Notes: a model not told the origin generated them from the sequence alone. A stretch of DNA of 64,000 nt from Pseudocalidococcus sp964653145 (GCA_964653145.1 CAZZCG010000002.1:124001-188000); one strand, 5' to 3'. Positions 8,668 through 18,110 are shown, numbered from the stretch's first letter. Translations and numbers: made by a program.

Positions 8668-9546
8668 ATGGCAGAGGTATCCATCGGCATTATTGGCGGC
8701 AGTGGTCTTTATCAGATGGCAGCCTTAACCCACATTGAAGAAGTTACCCTTGACACTCCCTTCGGCCCCACCTCTGATGCTCTTATTGTTGGCAGTTTAG
8801 AGGGAGCCAGAGTTGCCTTTCTCGCCCGCCATGGCCGCCACCACCATCTGTTACCAACGGAAGTTCCCTATCGCGCTAATATTTATGCCCTCAAAACCCT
8901 GGGGGTGAAGTACATCATTTCGGCTTCAGCGGTGGGATCCCTCCAAGAACAGGTCAAACCCCTGGATATGGTCATTCCTGATCAATTCCTCGACCGAACC
9001 CGCAATCGAATTTCCACCTTTTTTGGCCATGGCTTGGTGGCTCACATTGGCTTTGCGGATCCGGTTTGTCCTGCCCTTGCTGAAGTCTTGGCCACTGCCA
9101 TTACTGAACTCAACTTACCCGAGGTTGGCTTGCACCGTGGCGGCACCTATGTCTGCATGGAAGGCCCAGCGTTTTCAACCTTGGCGGAATCCAACCTTTA
9201 TCGGAGTTGGGGCGGCACTGTGATCGGCATGACCAATTTACCTGAAGCCAAGCTGGCCCGAGAAGCTGAAATTGCCTATGCAACCTTAGCCCTGGCCACC
9301 GATTATGATTGCTGGCACCCAGAACACGACAGCGTTACGGTTGAAATGATTATTGGGAATCTCCACCGCAATGCCAGTAATGCCCAGAAGGTTATTCAAG
9401 CTACAGTGGCTAAACTGGCGGCCAATCCCCCAGCATCCAAAGCCCACAAAGCCCTGCGCCATGCCATTTTGACCCCCCTGGATCATGTTCCCCAGGCCAC
9501 GAAAGAAAAACTCGCCGCGATTCTCAAGCCCTATTTAGGGATTTAG
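8668..9546 (+). CDS. mtnP: S-methyl-5'-thioadenosine phosphorylase
   Basis: 292 residues from the ATG at 8668, chosen because AAGGAG sits six bases upstream. An in-frame ATG at 8650 would put that site inside the gene. GIIGGSGLY at the N-terminus, FLARHGRHHHLLP near residue 55 and CMEGPAFSTLAES near 165 are the phosphate- and nucleoside-binding motifs. GMTNLPEAKLAREAEI near 190 is also typical. MtnP splits methylthioadenosine into adenine and methylthioribose-1-phosphate, the first step of methionine salvage. No other salvage genes are adjacent. Confidence 0.95.
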   Translation: MAEVSIGIIGGSGLYQMAALTHIEEVTLDTPFGPTSDALIVGSLEGARVAFLARHGRHHHLLPTEVPYRANIYALKTLGVKYIISASAVGSLQEQVKPLDMVIPDQFLDRTRNRISTFFGHGLVAHIGFADPVCPALAEVLATAITELNLPEVGLHRGGTYVCMEGPAFSTLAESNLYRSWGGTVIGMTNLPEAKLAREAEIAYATLALATDYDCWHPEHDSVTVEMIIGNLHRNASNAQKVIQATVAKLAANPPASKAHKALRHAILTPLDHVPQATKEKLAAILKPYLGI

Positions 9547-9853
9547 GGTAGCCATGCGGGAATCAACAGGTAAGAATAAGCTCAATCGACTTAGTGTTTG
9601 CGGGAACAGAGCTAAATTTCCAAGAGTTGACTCTAAATTCCTCTTTTTCAGCCTCTGAATGGGTTCTGCTGTAGTGACTCCTCCAGCTTAAATTCCATAG
9701 TTACTGTCCACCTCTAAAGCGTAGTGACGGCCTATTCCAAAGTTTTGAACTTAGCTCTATCATGAGCATCACCCTCTATAGATGGGGCTCCCCGCAAAAG
9801 AGGTGTGGGTTATTTCAAAATATTTAATTTTTTCGATCTAAATTGGACGTGCA
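9547..9853. other. Intergenic region, nothing recognised
   Basis: About 307 bp between mtnP and the lipoprotein gene. I see no RNA gene or strong hairpin with a T-run. The last 60 bases are A+T-rich and probably hold the promoter of the lipoprotein gene. Confidence 0.4.
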
Positions 9854-10348
9854 ATGAAACGGATTAACGGAATTCAATTATTGCTAACTTTGTTTTTGCT
9901 TGGTGGATTGGTGGTTGGCTGTGGTGGGGGTAGCTCCAATGATGCGGATACCAGTGAAAGCCCAGCCGCCGAAACCGAAACTATTGTTGAGACTGAGACC
10001 ACCGAAACTCCCGAAACCGCTGAGACTCCAGAAGCAACCACTGAATCGGCTACTGAATTTGAAGCAGTTGAGTTTACCCTCGTGAATGATACGGATCGCC
10101 CCCTCCTGGAGTTTTACGTTTCTGCTCCCAGTGAAGAAGTTTGGGGCGAAGATCTCCTACCTCCAGATGCTTTTTTGGGCCCCCGCAAGCAAATTCAAGT
10201 CCAAATTGATGACGGCCGCCCCGATTGTGCCTATGACCTCAAAGCGGTATTTGGGCCTTCTCCGGATGGCTCTGTGGGAGGGGGAGCAGTGTTCCAAACC
10301 GCTGTGGAAATTTGTGATGGCGCTACCTATACCTACTCACAAAACTAA
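9854..10348 (+). CDS. Lipoprotein with acidic Thr/Glu linker
   Basis: 164 residues. The signal peptide ends in a lipobox (GLVVGC, Cys23) followed by GGG, so the protein should be lipidated. Residues about 30-70 are an acidic linker made almost only of E, T, A, P and S. The C-terminal 90 residues form a compact domain beginning FTLVNDTDRPLLEFYVS and ending ICDGATYTYSQN, with two Cys. This domain type occurs in many secreted bacterial proteins and has no established function. It stands alone. Confidence 0.7.
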   Translation: MKRINGIQLLLTLFLLGGLVVGCGGGSSNDADTSESPAAETETIVETETTETPETAETPEATTESATEFEAVEFTLVNDTDRPLLEFYVSAPSEEVWGEDLLPPDAFLGPRKQIQVQIDDGRPDCAYDLKAVFGPSPDGSVGGGAVFQTAVEICDGATYTYSQN

Positions 10349-10707
10349 ATCGCACTAGTTGGAGTTGAGGTGTTTTGGCTAGGGTCATTTCTGGCAAAAG
10401 TGAGACTCTCAAAGTTAGTTCTTGTGAGAATTTCAGACGTTTTCAGGTTTGATGCACGACCCCAAGGACTACAATTCAGCACTTCTAGTCCATGACACCC
10501 AACTTCCTGTATTCGTTTTTTAACTGGACTAACCCATTACCCCAGCCAAAAATTTCCTGTGAAGTTTAGCTTAGGTAATCTCAGAGATAGTGCTAAAATA
10601 AAGGGTCTGTGTATCCGTTGAATCGGAAAACCTTGCTGCGAATTTTGTTTGACCTGAAAGCTGTGTCAACAAACAAGCGGCCGTTAGTCCAAAAGGAGAA
10701 TTGAATT
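10349..10707. other. Intergenic region with rpsF leader
   Basis: About 359 bp. TAGTCCA at 10486-10492 can pair with TGGACTA at 10525-10531 around a 32-base loop, but there is no T-run after it. The 3' part contains the candidate rpsF promoter and a leader of about 100 bases with an AAAAGGAG ribosome-binding site before the ATG. I could not recognise a known S6 leader fold. Confidence 0.4.
10571..10599 (+). promoter_or_regulatory. Candidate rpsF promoter
   Basis: TTAGGT at 10571-10576 and TAAAAT at 10594-10599 are separated by 17 bp, a plausible -35/-10 pair. Transcripts would carry a leader of roughly 100 bases. Judged by eye only. Confidence 0.35.
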
Positions 10708-11022
10708 ATGAGCGCCCAAGCCTACGAAACTCTATATATCATTCGCCCAGACCTATCTGATGAGCAACTGGAGCAAGTGATTCTGCAATACCAAACCATC
10801 CTCCAGGATCAGGGGGCGACGGAAGTGGCGATTCAGCATCGGGGAAAACGGCGATTGGCCTATCCAATTAAGAAATTTCGGGAAGGAATTTACATTCAAA
10901 TTGACTTTAAAGGTTCCGGTACAGCCGTTAGCATAATGGAGCGGGCGATGCGCCTGAGTGAGGAAGTCATTCGCTTTTTGACCATTGCTGTGGAACTTGA
11001 AACCGAAGAAGCGGCTGCCTAA
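10708..11022 (+). CDS. rpsF: 30S ribosomal protein S6
   Basis: 104 residues. YETLYIIRPDLSDEQ at the start, RGKRRLAYPIKKFREGIYIQIDF in the middle and MRLSEEVIRFLTIAVE at the end are the S6 signatures. S6 binds S18 and the central domain of 16S rRNA in the small subunit platform. The usual bacterial partner genes rpsR, ssb and rplI do not follow. The gene is monocistronic here, closed by a strong terminator. AAGGAG precedes the ATG. Confidence 0.96.
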   Translation: MSAQAYETLYIIRPDLSDEQLEQVILQYQTILQDQGATEVAIQHRGKRRLAYPIKKFREGIYIQIDFKGSGTAVSIMERAMRLSEEVIRFLTIAVELETEEAAA

Positions 11023-11068
11023 ATTGACTGGGGAAATTATCCAAAACTTTAAACCAAAACTACAAAAA

Positions 11069-11126
11069 CAAAAGGGATTAAGAGTTGAGCGGGAAGTCAC
11101 CCAGAAACTCTCGATCCCTTTTTTAT
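11069..11126 (+). terminator. Rho-independent terminator of rpsF
   Basis: AAAAGGGAT followed by AGAGTT pairs with AACTCT followed by ATCCCTTTT, with a two-base interior mismatch on each side, and the hairpin runs into TTTTTTAT. It lies about 50 bases after the rpsF stop. Confidence 0.8.
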
Positions 11127-11154
11127 AAGCTTTGACGAAACTAGCTTTCCAGGT

Positions 11155-11919
11155 CTACTTGGCTAGGCGTTCACCGTTGCGCCAGGTGGCAATAATCCGA
11201 GAGCCATCGGGAAGGGCCAAAACTCCTGGGCCTTCAAATTTACCGTTATTGAAGTCGCCAGTGTAGCTCACCCCACCGGGATAAATAATCATGCCCCGAC
11301 CACTAAAGAGTCCAGCTCGAAATCCGCCTTCATAGCGCGTCCCATCAGGCATCGTTAAAACACCTTGACCATCATAGGAGCCCGCCTGGAAATTCCCTTC
11401 ATAGCGAAATCCATCTGCGGTCGTTAAAACCCCTGCACCACTGTAAAGTCCATCGGCAAAATTGCCCTCATAACGAGTACCGTCAACAAGGGTAAGCACG
11501 CCAGCCCCATGGTATTTACCGTTGCGAAAGTTACCTTCGTAGGTGCTGCCATTGGACATGGTCAAAACCCCAAGCCCATTAAAACGTCCGTTAAAGACTT
11601 CGCCCGTATAGGTGCTGCCATCCGGAAGTGTTAACGTTGCTTCTCCAGAAACTCGCTGATCCAGGCCGGGAAGGGTTGTTTGGGCCAGGCCAATTCGGGG
11701 AGAAAGTTCTAAAAGGGGCAAACCCAGGCCCAAGCCCAGGCCCACAAGGGATAACCCCATCCGAGGGAGGGAAAAAGGTGGCATCAGGGTAGTCATAGGA
11801 GCTGTAGTTATTTTTCGTTGAGCATCAGAATCGTTTACGCCTAGCCCAATTGACCTATGCAAAACTGTGACAGTTACCCATGTGGCAAGGCACCAGTTAA
11901 CGAAGCGACACAATTTCAT
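11155..11919 (-). CDS. MORN-repeat protein, probably exported
   Basis: 254 residues from ATG at 11919, which has AAGGG upstream. Another ATG at 11796 would give a cleaner signal peptide (hydrophobic GLSLVGLGLGLGLPLLEL, then a GLAQ cleavage site), so the start is uncertain. From about residue 85 on there are seven tandem MORN repeats with the consensus GxGVLTxxDGxxYEGNF. In other systems MORN repeats bind lipids or act as a beta-sheet scaffold. The enzyme domain often fused to them (PIP kinase or protein kinase) is absent. It is divergent from the DUF2092 gene. Confidence 0.75.
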   Translation of the reverse strand: MKLCRFVNWCLATWVTVTVLHRSIGLGVNDSDAQRKITTAPMTTLMPPFSLPRMGLSLVGLGLGLGLPLLELSPRIGLAQTTLPGLDQRVSGEATLTLPDGSTYTGEVFNGRFNGLGVLTMSNGSTYEGNFRNGKYHGAGVLTLVDGTRYEGNFADGLYSGAGVLTTADGFRYEGNFQAGSYDGQGVLTMPDGTRYEGGFRAGLFSGRGMIIYPGGVSYTGDFNNGKFEGPGVLALPDGSRIIATWRNGERLAK

Positions 11920-12080
11920 TAACAAAACCCTTAAATAACCTCGGAATTTTGGGGCTGTGGCATGATCAGAAGGTCTAAATCCAAGCCCTGCGCCAACTAA
12001 AGACCCAAGAGATGCCTAAACACTTAGGTTTGTTGGGGTTTTCACCTTCTCCGCTTGTTTGCCCTTTAATCGATGCACCT

Positions 12081-12962
12081 ATGAAACGCCTTCTTTATCC
12101 GGTAGTTTTGGTCGGGTTGTTTTTTCTCGCCAAACCAGTCCTACTCCAAGCCAGTTATGCCCAAACATCGACGACCCCGGCCCCAGCAGCGGCTGATCCA
12201 GCATCGATTCTCAAGGCCGCATCTGATTATTTAAAAAAACAGCCAGCCTTTACCTTTACCAATCAAATTACCTACGACAATATTCTTTCTGGGGGAGATA
12301 AGGTTCAATACCACGGTTTGCAAACGGTCTATGTCCAGCGTCCGAATTCACTGCGGGCCGATTATGAAGGGGATTTTCGCAAGACGCGGGTGTTTTACGA
12401 TGGCTCAACCCTAACATGGCTGGATGTGGATCAAAATATTTTCTACCAGGCCCCAGCCCCAAATACCCTTGATGCGGTGATTCAGTCTCTTCTGGAGCGG
12501 AATGATGGAGCAATTCCCATGGCCAATATGGTCACCTCTGATCCTTTTTCAGCCTACAATCCCCAAGACTTTCAAGCCCAGTACCTGGGGATCAGTGCCA
12601 TTGCCGGAGTTCCTGCCCATAATCTTTTGTTCCTAGGACAGCAGACTAATTGGCAGGTATTTATTAGTACTGGGGATAGGCCCTTGGTGCAGAAAGTTGT
12701 TATTACCTATAAATCGTTACCGGGTGCGCCTCAGTATATGGCCGAGTTTACAGAGTGGGAGTTTCCCAATTCGCAACCTGCTAATTTATTTGTCTTCCAG
12801 GCCCCAGCCAATGCCGTCCGAGTTTCTGATCGCAGTGCCGTTCTCAACTTAAATTTACCCAGTGGTGTTGCTGCTCCCGGCGGTCTAACCCCCCCGCCCT
12901 TAACCCCCACTCAGCCTGGTTTAAATGATCCGAATCTGGAGCCCCCCAGCCTCACTAATTAA
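12081..12962 (+). CDS. DUF2092 family periplasmic protein
   Basis: 293 residues from the ATG at 12081, which places a Lys-Arg signal peptide with an AYAQ-like cleavage (ASYAQTS) at the N-terminus. The frame is open upstream to 12012. The body (ILKAASDYLKKQPAFTF..., LRADYEGDFRKTRVFYDG, LTWLDVDQNIFYQ) fits the DUF2092 family, which is related to outer-membrane lipoprotein carrier folds such as LolA. The C-terminus is Pro-rich. It is followed after about 20 bases by the RDD membrane protein on the same strand, probably an operon. Confidence 0.75.
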   Translation: MKRLLYPVVLVGLFFLAKPVLLQASYAQTSTTPAPAAADPASILKAASDYLKKQPAFTFTNQITYDNILSGGDKVQYHGLQTVYVQRPNSLRADYEGDFRKTRVFYDGSTLTWLDVDQNIFYQAPAPNTLDAVIQSLLERNDGAIPMANMVTSDPFSAYNPQDFQAQYLGISAIAGVPAHNLLFLGQQTNWQVFISTGDRPLVQKVVITYKSLPGAPQYMAEFTEWEFPNSQPANLFVFQAPANAVRVSDRSAVLNLNLPSGVAAPGGLTPPPLTPTQPGLNDPNLEPPSLTN

Positions 12963-12985
12963 CCTTCTGGGATATTTTGCTTGAG

Positions 12986-14725
12986 ATGTTTCGACCCCGT
13001 TCACGCCCCGCCCGCTCCGTTGCCAGTGGAAATATCATCACCATTGCCCTCCACCTCTATCGACTGACGGGAAATCGCTCATTTTTGACCAGTTTGATCG
13101 CCCATGCCTGGTTTTCCTTGATTGGAGTCGGGATTTTTGTTGGCGTGTTGATCCTGGCGATTGTGGCAACGATTTTTATTGCAGCCTCAGACGGAAATTG
13201 GGGCGTGATTATCTTCATGGTTGCAGTCGGATTAGGCCTGGGATTACCTCTGTTTGCCTTTGGCCTGGCCAGGTTTACAGCCAGTGGTGGATTGCTCTCC
13301 CGCCAGTTTTTCAATGCCCTGCAAAGTCAGGAGGAACCCGAGTCGGAAGCTCGCGCAAAAGTGTATCCCCGGATGTGGATTTACCTTTGGAGTATTTTAG
13401 GGGTGACCGGACTGTTATTCCTGGTTTATCTGGTTTGGGCAGCCTTTGGTTACATTCTCTATCTAGTCCTCACCCCCCTCCTGTCCAGTCTGGATTGGGA
13501 GAACATGAGCCAGGCCTGGGAAACTGTGCTGATTACTGCGGTGACCCTATTTATTTTGGGCTTGCTCTTGTTGGCCATGGTGGTCATCTCCTATTTCACT
13601 GCTCGGTTGTCCTTGGTGGACGCAATCCTAGCCATTGAACCCGAACAATCCTGGGCGCAGGCAATTCAGCGCAGTTGGCAATTAACTCAAAACCAGGCCT
13701 GGCACACATTAACGGTATTTTTTGTCGCATCGATTTTAGTGATTCCAGCCAACTTAGCTGCGGGGATCGTCAATGCGGTCATTATTATTCCAGTGGCAGG
13801 TTTTTTCGCGAGTGTACTTCTCTTTCCCCTATGGCAGGGTATTAAGTCCGTGATGTACTACGATTTGCGGGTGCGGAATGAGGGATTGAGCTTTACCACG
13901 GCTGACCAAAGTTTGAGTCCCATGCGATTTTTGCGGCGGGTGAATGTCCAGACCCCTGAAAGTATTGAACTGGATTTTGCCCTTGCTGGAATCGGCAGTC
14001 GCGCCCTGGCCTGGGTGATTGATCAAATTATTCTCTACGTTGGCCTGGTGTTGTTGGCCATTGCCACGGCGTATCTGTATTTCTATGGCCTGTATCCGGT
14101 GATCATTGAGCGCTTTCCTGACAGTGAGGAAACTTTTAACCTTTGGGCGCTGGGGATTTACCTCCTGATTAATTTCTTCATTTACAACGGCTACTTTATT
14201 TATTTTGAAGCGGCCTGGCAGGGACAAACCCCCGGAAAACGATTTTCAGAAATTCGCGTCGTTCAAGATAATGGCAAACCCATCGGTATTAAGGAAGCGG
14301 CACTGCGGAGTTTTCTCCAGGTCATTGACATTGGTTTTTTTGGCATTGGGGTGTTCCTAACGGCCTTAACCGCCTCGGAAAAACGCGTGGGGGATCTAGC
14401 GGCCGGCACCTTAGTCATTCAGGACGAACAAGCTACCCGCACGGCCCCAACAGTTCAGTCCACCTCCCCCAAGGCCGAGCAGATTGCTGAGTTGTTACAA
14501 ACTTGGCCAGGCCTGGGGCGAATTACACCGGAGCAATATTTATTAGTCCGTAATTTTCTTCTCAACCGTCAACAACTTAGCCCTGGTGGCCGCTTTCGAA
14601 CCAGTCAAAGTTTACGCCGCAGCCTAGAGGATGTATTTTCTGGCCTGGATATTCCCCCAGACTTGAGTGAGGTTACGGCCGAAGAATTTTTGGAAGCCAT
14701 CTACCAAGCGTATCGTCAACGCTAA
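12986..14725 (+). CDS. RDD-family membrane protein with N-terminal multi-TM domain
   Basis: 579 residues from the ATG at 12986; a TTG lies three codons upstream. Residues about 20-290 are a multi-helix membrane domain of the type seen in GDPD-associated or DUF975-like proteins (AIQRSWQLTQNQAWHTL motif). Residues about 330-480 are an RDD domain: GSRALAWVIDQIILYV, then QTPGKRFSEIRV, AALRSFLQV and KRVGDLAAGTLVI. The last 100 residues are soluble. RDD proteins include Na+/H+ antiporter-like members, but the role here is unknown. Confidence 0.75.
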   Translation: MFRPRSRPARSVASGNIITIALHLYRLTGNRSFLTSLIAHAWFSLIGVGIFVGVLILAIVATIFIAASDGNWGVIIFMVAVGLGLGLPLFAFGLARFTASGGLLSRQFFNALQSQEEPESEARAKVYPRMWIYLWSILGVTGLLFLVYLVWAAFGYILYLVLTPLLSSLDWENMSQAWETVLITAVTLFILGLLLLAMVVISYFTARLSLVDAILAIEPEQSWAQAIQRSWQLTQNQAWHTLTVFFVASILVIPANLAAGIVNAVIIIPVAGFFASVLLFPLWQGIKSVMYYDLRVRNEGLSFTTADQSLSPMRFLRRVNVQTPESIELDFALAGIGSRALAWVIDQIILYVGLVLLAIATAYLYFYGLYPVIIERFPDSEETFNLWALGIYLLINFFIYNGYFIYFEAAWQGQTPGKRFSEIRVVQDNGKPIGIKEAALRSFLQVIDIGFFGIGVFLTALTASEKRVGDLAAGTLVIQDEQATRTAPTVQSTSPKAEQIAELLQTWPGLGRITPEQYLLVRNFLLNRQQLSPGGRFRTSQSLRRSLEDVFSGLDIPPDLSEVTAEEFLEAIYQAYRQR

Positions 14726-14915
14726 GGATTTTTTAATATTTTTTAACAACAAGATTCTTGAGTTGATTTGCCGGCCAGTGGAGAAGCCCACGAACATTGA
14801 CCTGGATGACCCGAAACCAACATTGCCGTCAAGACGTTGCCGGCCCAGATTAAACCAACGCCTGTCTGTGATTATTCTTAGGAGATTTAGGGAGAAACAT
14901 GACCTGCTTAGATTC

Positions 14916-16391
14916 CTAAAGCACACCAAAACCCTTTTTCTTTTTCTGTTTTTTCTGCTTCTTAACCGCTCCCGGCCGGGCACCGCCTTGATAGCCCCTT
15001 TGGCCTGGCATTGGCATTCCTCCACCACCAAAGGGATTTCCTAAACCGCCGAGGCCTGGCATTCCCCCACCCATTCCCGGCATTCCTGGCATCCCCCCTT
15101 GACCCATTTGCTGCATCATTCCCCGCATCCGTTGGAAGTCGGTCACGAGCTTGGCTACATCCTGCAAACTATGACCGGAGCCCTGGGCCACGCGCTTTTT
15201 GCGGCTTGGGGAGTTGGCCAGCAGTTGCGGATTTTCCCGTTCTTCTCGAGTCATGGAGTTAATCATGGCCTCGGCCCGTTTGAGTTGGGATTCCCCTTGT
15301 TCAAGCTGTTCACTGGAAATTTTGCCCATGCCTGGAATCAATTTCATGATCCCACCCAAGGAACCCATGTTTTTCAGGAGTCGGGTTTGTTTGAGAAAGT
15401 CATTAAAGTCAAATTGGGCTTCCAGGATTTTCCGAGTCATTTTCTCGGCATCGGCCAAGTCCACTTCTTCCTGGGCTTTTTCGACGAGGGTCAGAACATC
15501 CCCCATGCCCAAAATCCGTGAGGCCAAACGATCGGGATAAAACGGCTGCAGGGCTTCGACTTTTTCCCCAACCCCAATAAACTTAATCGGTTGTCCAGAG
15601 ATTTGCCGTACCGAAAGGGCCGCCCCACCCCGTGTGTCCCCATCCATTTTGGTGAGAATAGCCCCCGTAATCCCAATTTGCTCATGGAAGGCCTGGGTCA
15701 GGTTCGCCGCCTCTTGCCCAGTCATCGCATCGACAACTAAGAGGACTTCATCGGGGTTAACGGCTTTTTTAATTTCCCCCAACTCGGCCATCATGTCCGC
15801 ATCAATCTGAAGGCGGCCAGCGGTATCGACAATGACGGTATCTACCCCAAGGGTTTGGGCCTGGGCAATACCTTGACGAGCAATTTCAACGGGATTAACC
15901 TCGGTTCCCAACTCAAAAACAGGGACATTAATTTGCTTACCGAGGGTTAACAATTGGTCAATGGCGGCGGGGCGGTAAATATCGGTGGCGACTAAGAGGG
16001 TCGTGCGATTTTCTTTGCGGAGGTGGAGAGCAAGTTTGGCCGTGGCGGTGGTTTTCCCGGCCCCTTGGAGTCCCGCCATTAAAATTACAGTGGGGGCAGT
16101 GCTGGCCTGGGCGAGAGGGACATTACTTTCCCCCATGACCGTGACCAGTTCGTCATAAACAATCTTGATAAATTGCTGATCCGGGCGGACTCCGGCAACT
16201 ACTTCAGCACCCAGGGCCCGTTGACGCACCTCTTCGATGAAGGCTTTGACAACTTGCAGGTTAACGTCTGCTTCCAACAGGGCTCGCCGCACCTCACGCA
16301 ATGCGTCCTGGATGTTGGTTTCGCTAATTTTGTCCTGACCTCGCAAGGATTTCCAGGCCGACTCCAGACGTTCTGCTAAGGCATCAAACAT
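14916..16391 (-). CDS. ffh: Signal recognition particle protein Ffh
   Basis: 491 residues. The start is the ATG at 16391 giving the canonical MFDALAERLE; the GTG two codons upstream is unlikely. N and G domains hold GLQGAGKTTATAKLA (P-loop, about 105-119), DTAGRLQID and TKMDGDTRGGAALS. The M domain follows from about 300 with the Gly/Met-rich C-terminus (GMPGMGGGMPGL and similar). Ffh with SRP RNA targets nascent membrane proteins to FtsY. The Met/Gly tail is longer and more repetitive than in E. coli. I could not find the SRP RNA nearby. Confidence 0.96.
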   Translation of the reverse strand: MFDALAERLESAWKSLRGQDKISETNIQDALREVRRALLEADVNLQVVKAFIEEVRQRALGAEVVAGVRPDQQFIKIVYDELVTVMGESNVPLAQASTAPTVILMAGLQGAGKTTATAKLALHLRKENRTTLLVATDIYRPAAIDQLLTLGKQINVPVFELGTEVNPVEIARQGIAQAQTLGVDTVIVDTAGRLQIDADMMAELGEIKKAVNPDEVLLVVDAMTGQEAANLTQAFHEQIGITGAILTKMDGDTRGGAALSVRQISGQPIKFIGVGEKVEALQPFYPDRLASRILGMGDVLTLVEKAQEEVDLADAEKMTRKILEAQFDFNDFLKQTRLLKNMGSLGGIMKLIPGMGKISSEQLEQGESQLKRAEAMINSMTREERENPQLLANSPSRKKRVAQGSGHSLQDVAKLVTDFQRMRGMMQQMGQGGMPGMPGMGGGMPGLGGLGNPFGGGGMPMPGQRGYQGGARPGAVKKQKKQKKKKGFGVL

Positions 16392-16767
16392 AGGCACCCC
16401 GGTAGTTGAACTTATATTTTGACATACTGGCCTGGCTGAGTTAGCTAGTTTTGTCGTTTTGGCGGTACTGGCACCGGGGACTAAGGATCAGTTGCACTAA
16501 GAACTGCTTCAGGAACCATATACGATAAGGTTAAAAACTTCTGCAAAGAGCCAAGGCAACACTGGATGTCTGCCAGAACAGGGATGTGGTCGGTTTTTCA
16601 CCAGGCCCGCTAGGATAAATTCAAACGATCACTTTGCCTAGGGAATGAACACAAATCCACTCATGATCCCCCAGTTGCAGTCGATTTCGGATTTGATCAA
16701 CACTGGGAATCGAGATTATTTAGTAAGGATTAATTGATCCCTACACCTATTTCAATGAGGTTAAACC
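16392..16767. other. Intergenic region between ffh and the cobalamin-binding-like gene
   Basis: About 376 bp between divergent genes, so both promoters should lie here. The string AGCCAAGGCA at 16549-16558 recalls a conserved SRP RNA segment, but the GGAA tetraloop and flanking stem are missing, so I do not call an RNA. No cobalamin riboswitch could be assembled either. Confidence 0.35.
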
Positions 16768-17760
16768 TTGCACTCTGAAACCCCGCGGGTCATTTCCCTA
16801 ATTCCCAGTGCAACTGAAATTGTGGCGGCTTTGGGAGGTAAAGGGTTATTGGTCGGACGTTCCCATGAATGTGACTTCCCAGAAACAGTCAAATCCCTGC
16901 CCATCTGTACGGCGGTAAATTTTAACCCTGAGGGCAATAGCCAAGCCATCCATGAGCGGGTGACAGAACTCCTTGAGAAAGCCTTGAGTATTTATCGGGT
17001 TGACTTAGTACAAATAAACCAATTAAATCCAACCCACATCATTACCCAGGCCCAGTGTGATGTTTGCGCCGTTAGCTTAGCTGATGTCCAGGCCGCGGTG
17101 AACCAATTAACTGAAGCTTCTCCAGAAGTAATCTCTCTGCAACCCCGAACCTTAGCCGATGTCTATGGGGATATTCAACGGGTCGCTGAAGCCCTCAATC
17201 TTGACCCCACACCTCTCCTAGAAGATATCCACACCCGACTAACTATTTTGAACTTTGAGTCCCGCCTGCCCGATCTATTGAGCTCATTTCCCTCTCAACC
17301 GGAACAATCACTTCCCAACGTTGCCTGCATTGAATGGACTGAGCCGCTCATGGCTGCCGGAAATTGGCTCCCAGAGTTGGTGGAATTGGCGGGGGGGAAA
17401 AATCTATTGGGGCAAGTGGGTGAGCATTCTCCTTGGCTGAATTTTGCTGATCTGGAAAAGGCCCAGGCAGATGTGATCGTCTTTATGCCCTGTGGCTTTA
17501 ATTTGGCTCAAACGAAACTGGCTGTGGCGGAATTACTGAGTCAACCGGCCTGGAAGAATTTAATGCACACCCAAAATCCTAAACTCTACGCAGTCGATGG
17601 CAATCAATACTTCAACCGTCCGGGGCCGAGATTAGTTGATTCTTCCGAGATTCTTGGGGAAATATTTAGCCATGCCCGTGATCCAGCCCAAGCAGCGGAT
17701 GCCTTTAAGTGGGGTTCGTCCAGGGCCTGGAGCCCAATTTCAGTCAATACCGATGGGTAG
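16768..17760 (+). CDS. Cobalamin/siderophore-binding-like protein (BtuF family), no signal peptide
   Basis: 330 residues from a TTG with GAGG eight bases upstream; no in-frame ATG fits. It begins RVISLIPSATEIVAALG, the helical-backbone metal/cobalamin-binding fold of BtuF and FepB-type proteins. ITQAQCDVCAV near residue 90 and PRLVDSSEILGEI near the C-terminus are typical of a widespread subgroup. There is no signal peptide or lipobox, so it should be cytoplasmic, unlike transport receptors. No permease or ATPase of the Btu type is nearby. The role is open. Confidence 0.75.
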   Translation: MHSETPRVISLIPSATEIVAALGGKGLLVGRSHECDFPETVKSLPICTAVNFNPEGNSQAIHERVTELLEKALSIYRVDLVQINQLNPTHIITQAQCDVCAVSLADVQAAVNQLTEASPEVISLQPRTLADVYGDIQRVAEALNLDPTPLLEDIHTRLTILNFESRLPDLLSSFPSQPEQSLPNVACIEWTEPLMAAGNWLPELVELAGGKNLLGQVGEHSPWLNFADLEKAQADVIVFMPCGFNLAQTKLAVAELLSQPAWKNLMHTQNPKLYAVDGNQYFNRPGPRLVDSSEILGEIFSHARDPAQAADAFKWGSSRAWSPISVNTDG

Positions 17761-17767
17761 CAAAAAC

Positions 17768-18001
17768 TTAAAACTGACTATCCCAGGCCTGGCCCACTAA
17801 CTCACTCAACCATTGTCGGGTCGGCGAATCTAAAAATAAATCCTCTGCTAGAACCTCGGCCTGGAGCATTTCTAAGGTTTGTCCCTGGGAGCGCGCCATT
17901 TTCACCACCCCCGCAATGGCCGCCGCCACCAATTCCGCATTGACCGGTTGGGTATCCAATTCACTCATTTCCGCGAGATTGCCAGGAATGGGATAATGCA
18001 T
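17768..18001 (-). CDS. Small hypothetical protein
   Basis: 77 residues, or 66 if translation starts at the ATG at 17968. It is acidic and helical, with AELVAAAIAGVVKMARSQGQTLEMLQAEVL then DSPTRQWLSELVGQAW. The latter looks like a conserved C-terminal helix. The stop is seven bases from the convergent stop of the cobalamin-binding-like gene. Its upstream side is divergent from the 155-aa gene. I do not recognise the family. Confidence 0.5.
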   Translation of the reverse strand: MHYPIPGNLAEMSELDTQPVNAELVAAAIAGVVKMARSQGQTLEMLQAEVLAEDLFLDSPTRQWLSELVGQAWDSQF

Positions 18002-18110
18002 AGTGTCGGCAGTAATTATGAGAATCCTTTAAACTCTCTTAAACTAAGTATTTGGAAGTTTACTGGATCTCCTGGGTCTGTCAAGTCCTTTTGGGTGCGA
18101 TTGATACAAA

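Noticed and set aside
16549..16558. SRP RNA-like string AGCCAAGGCA upstream of ffh
   Set aside because: The GGAA tetraloop and the paired flanks of SRP RNA are missing on either strand.
16392..16767. Cobalamin riboswitch upstream of the BtuF-like gene
   Set aside because: I could not find the B12 box or the conserved core; isolated GCCA and CTGCC strings are not enough.
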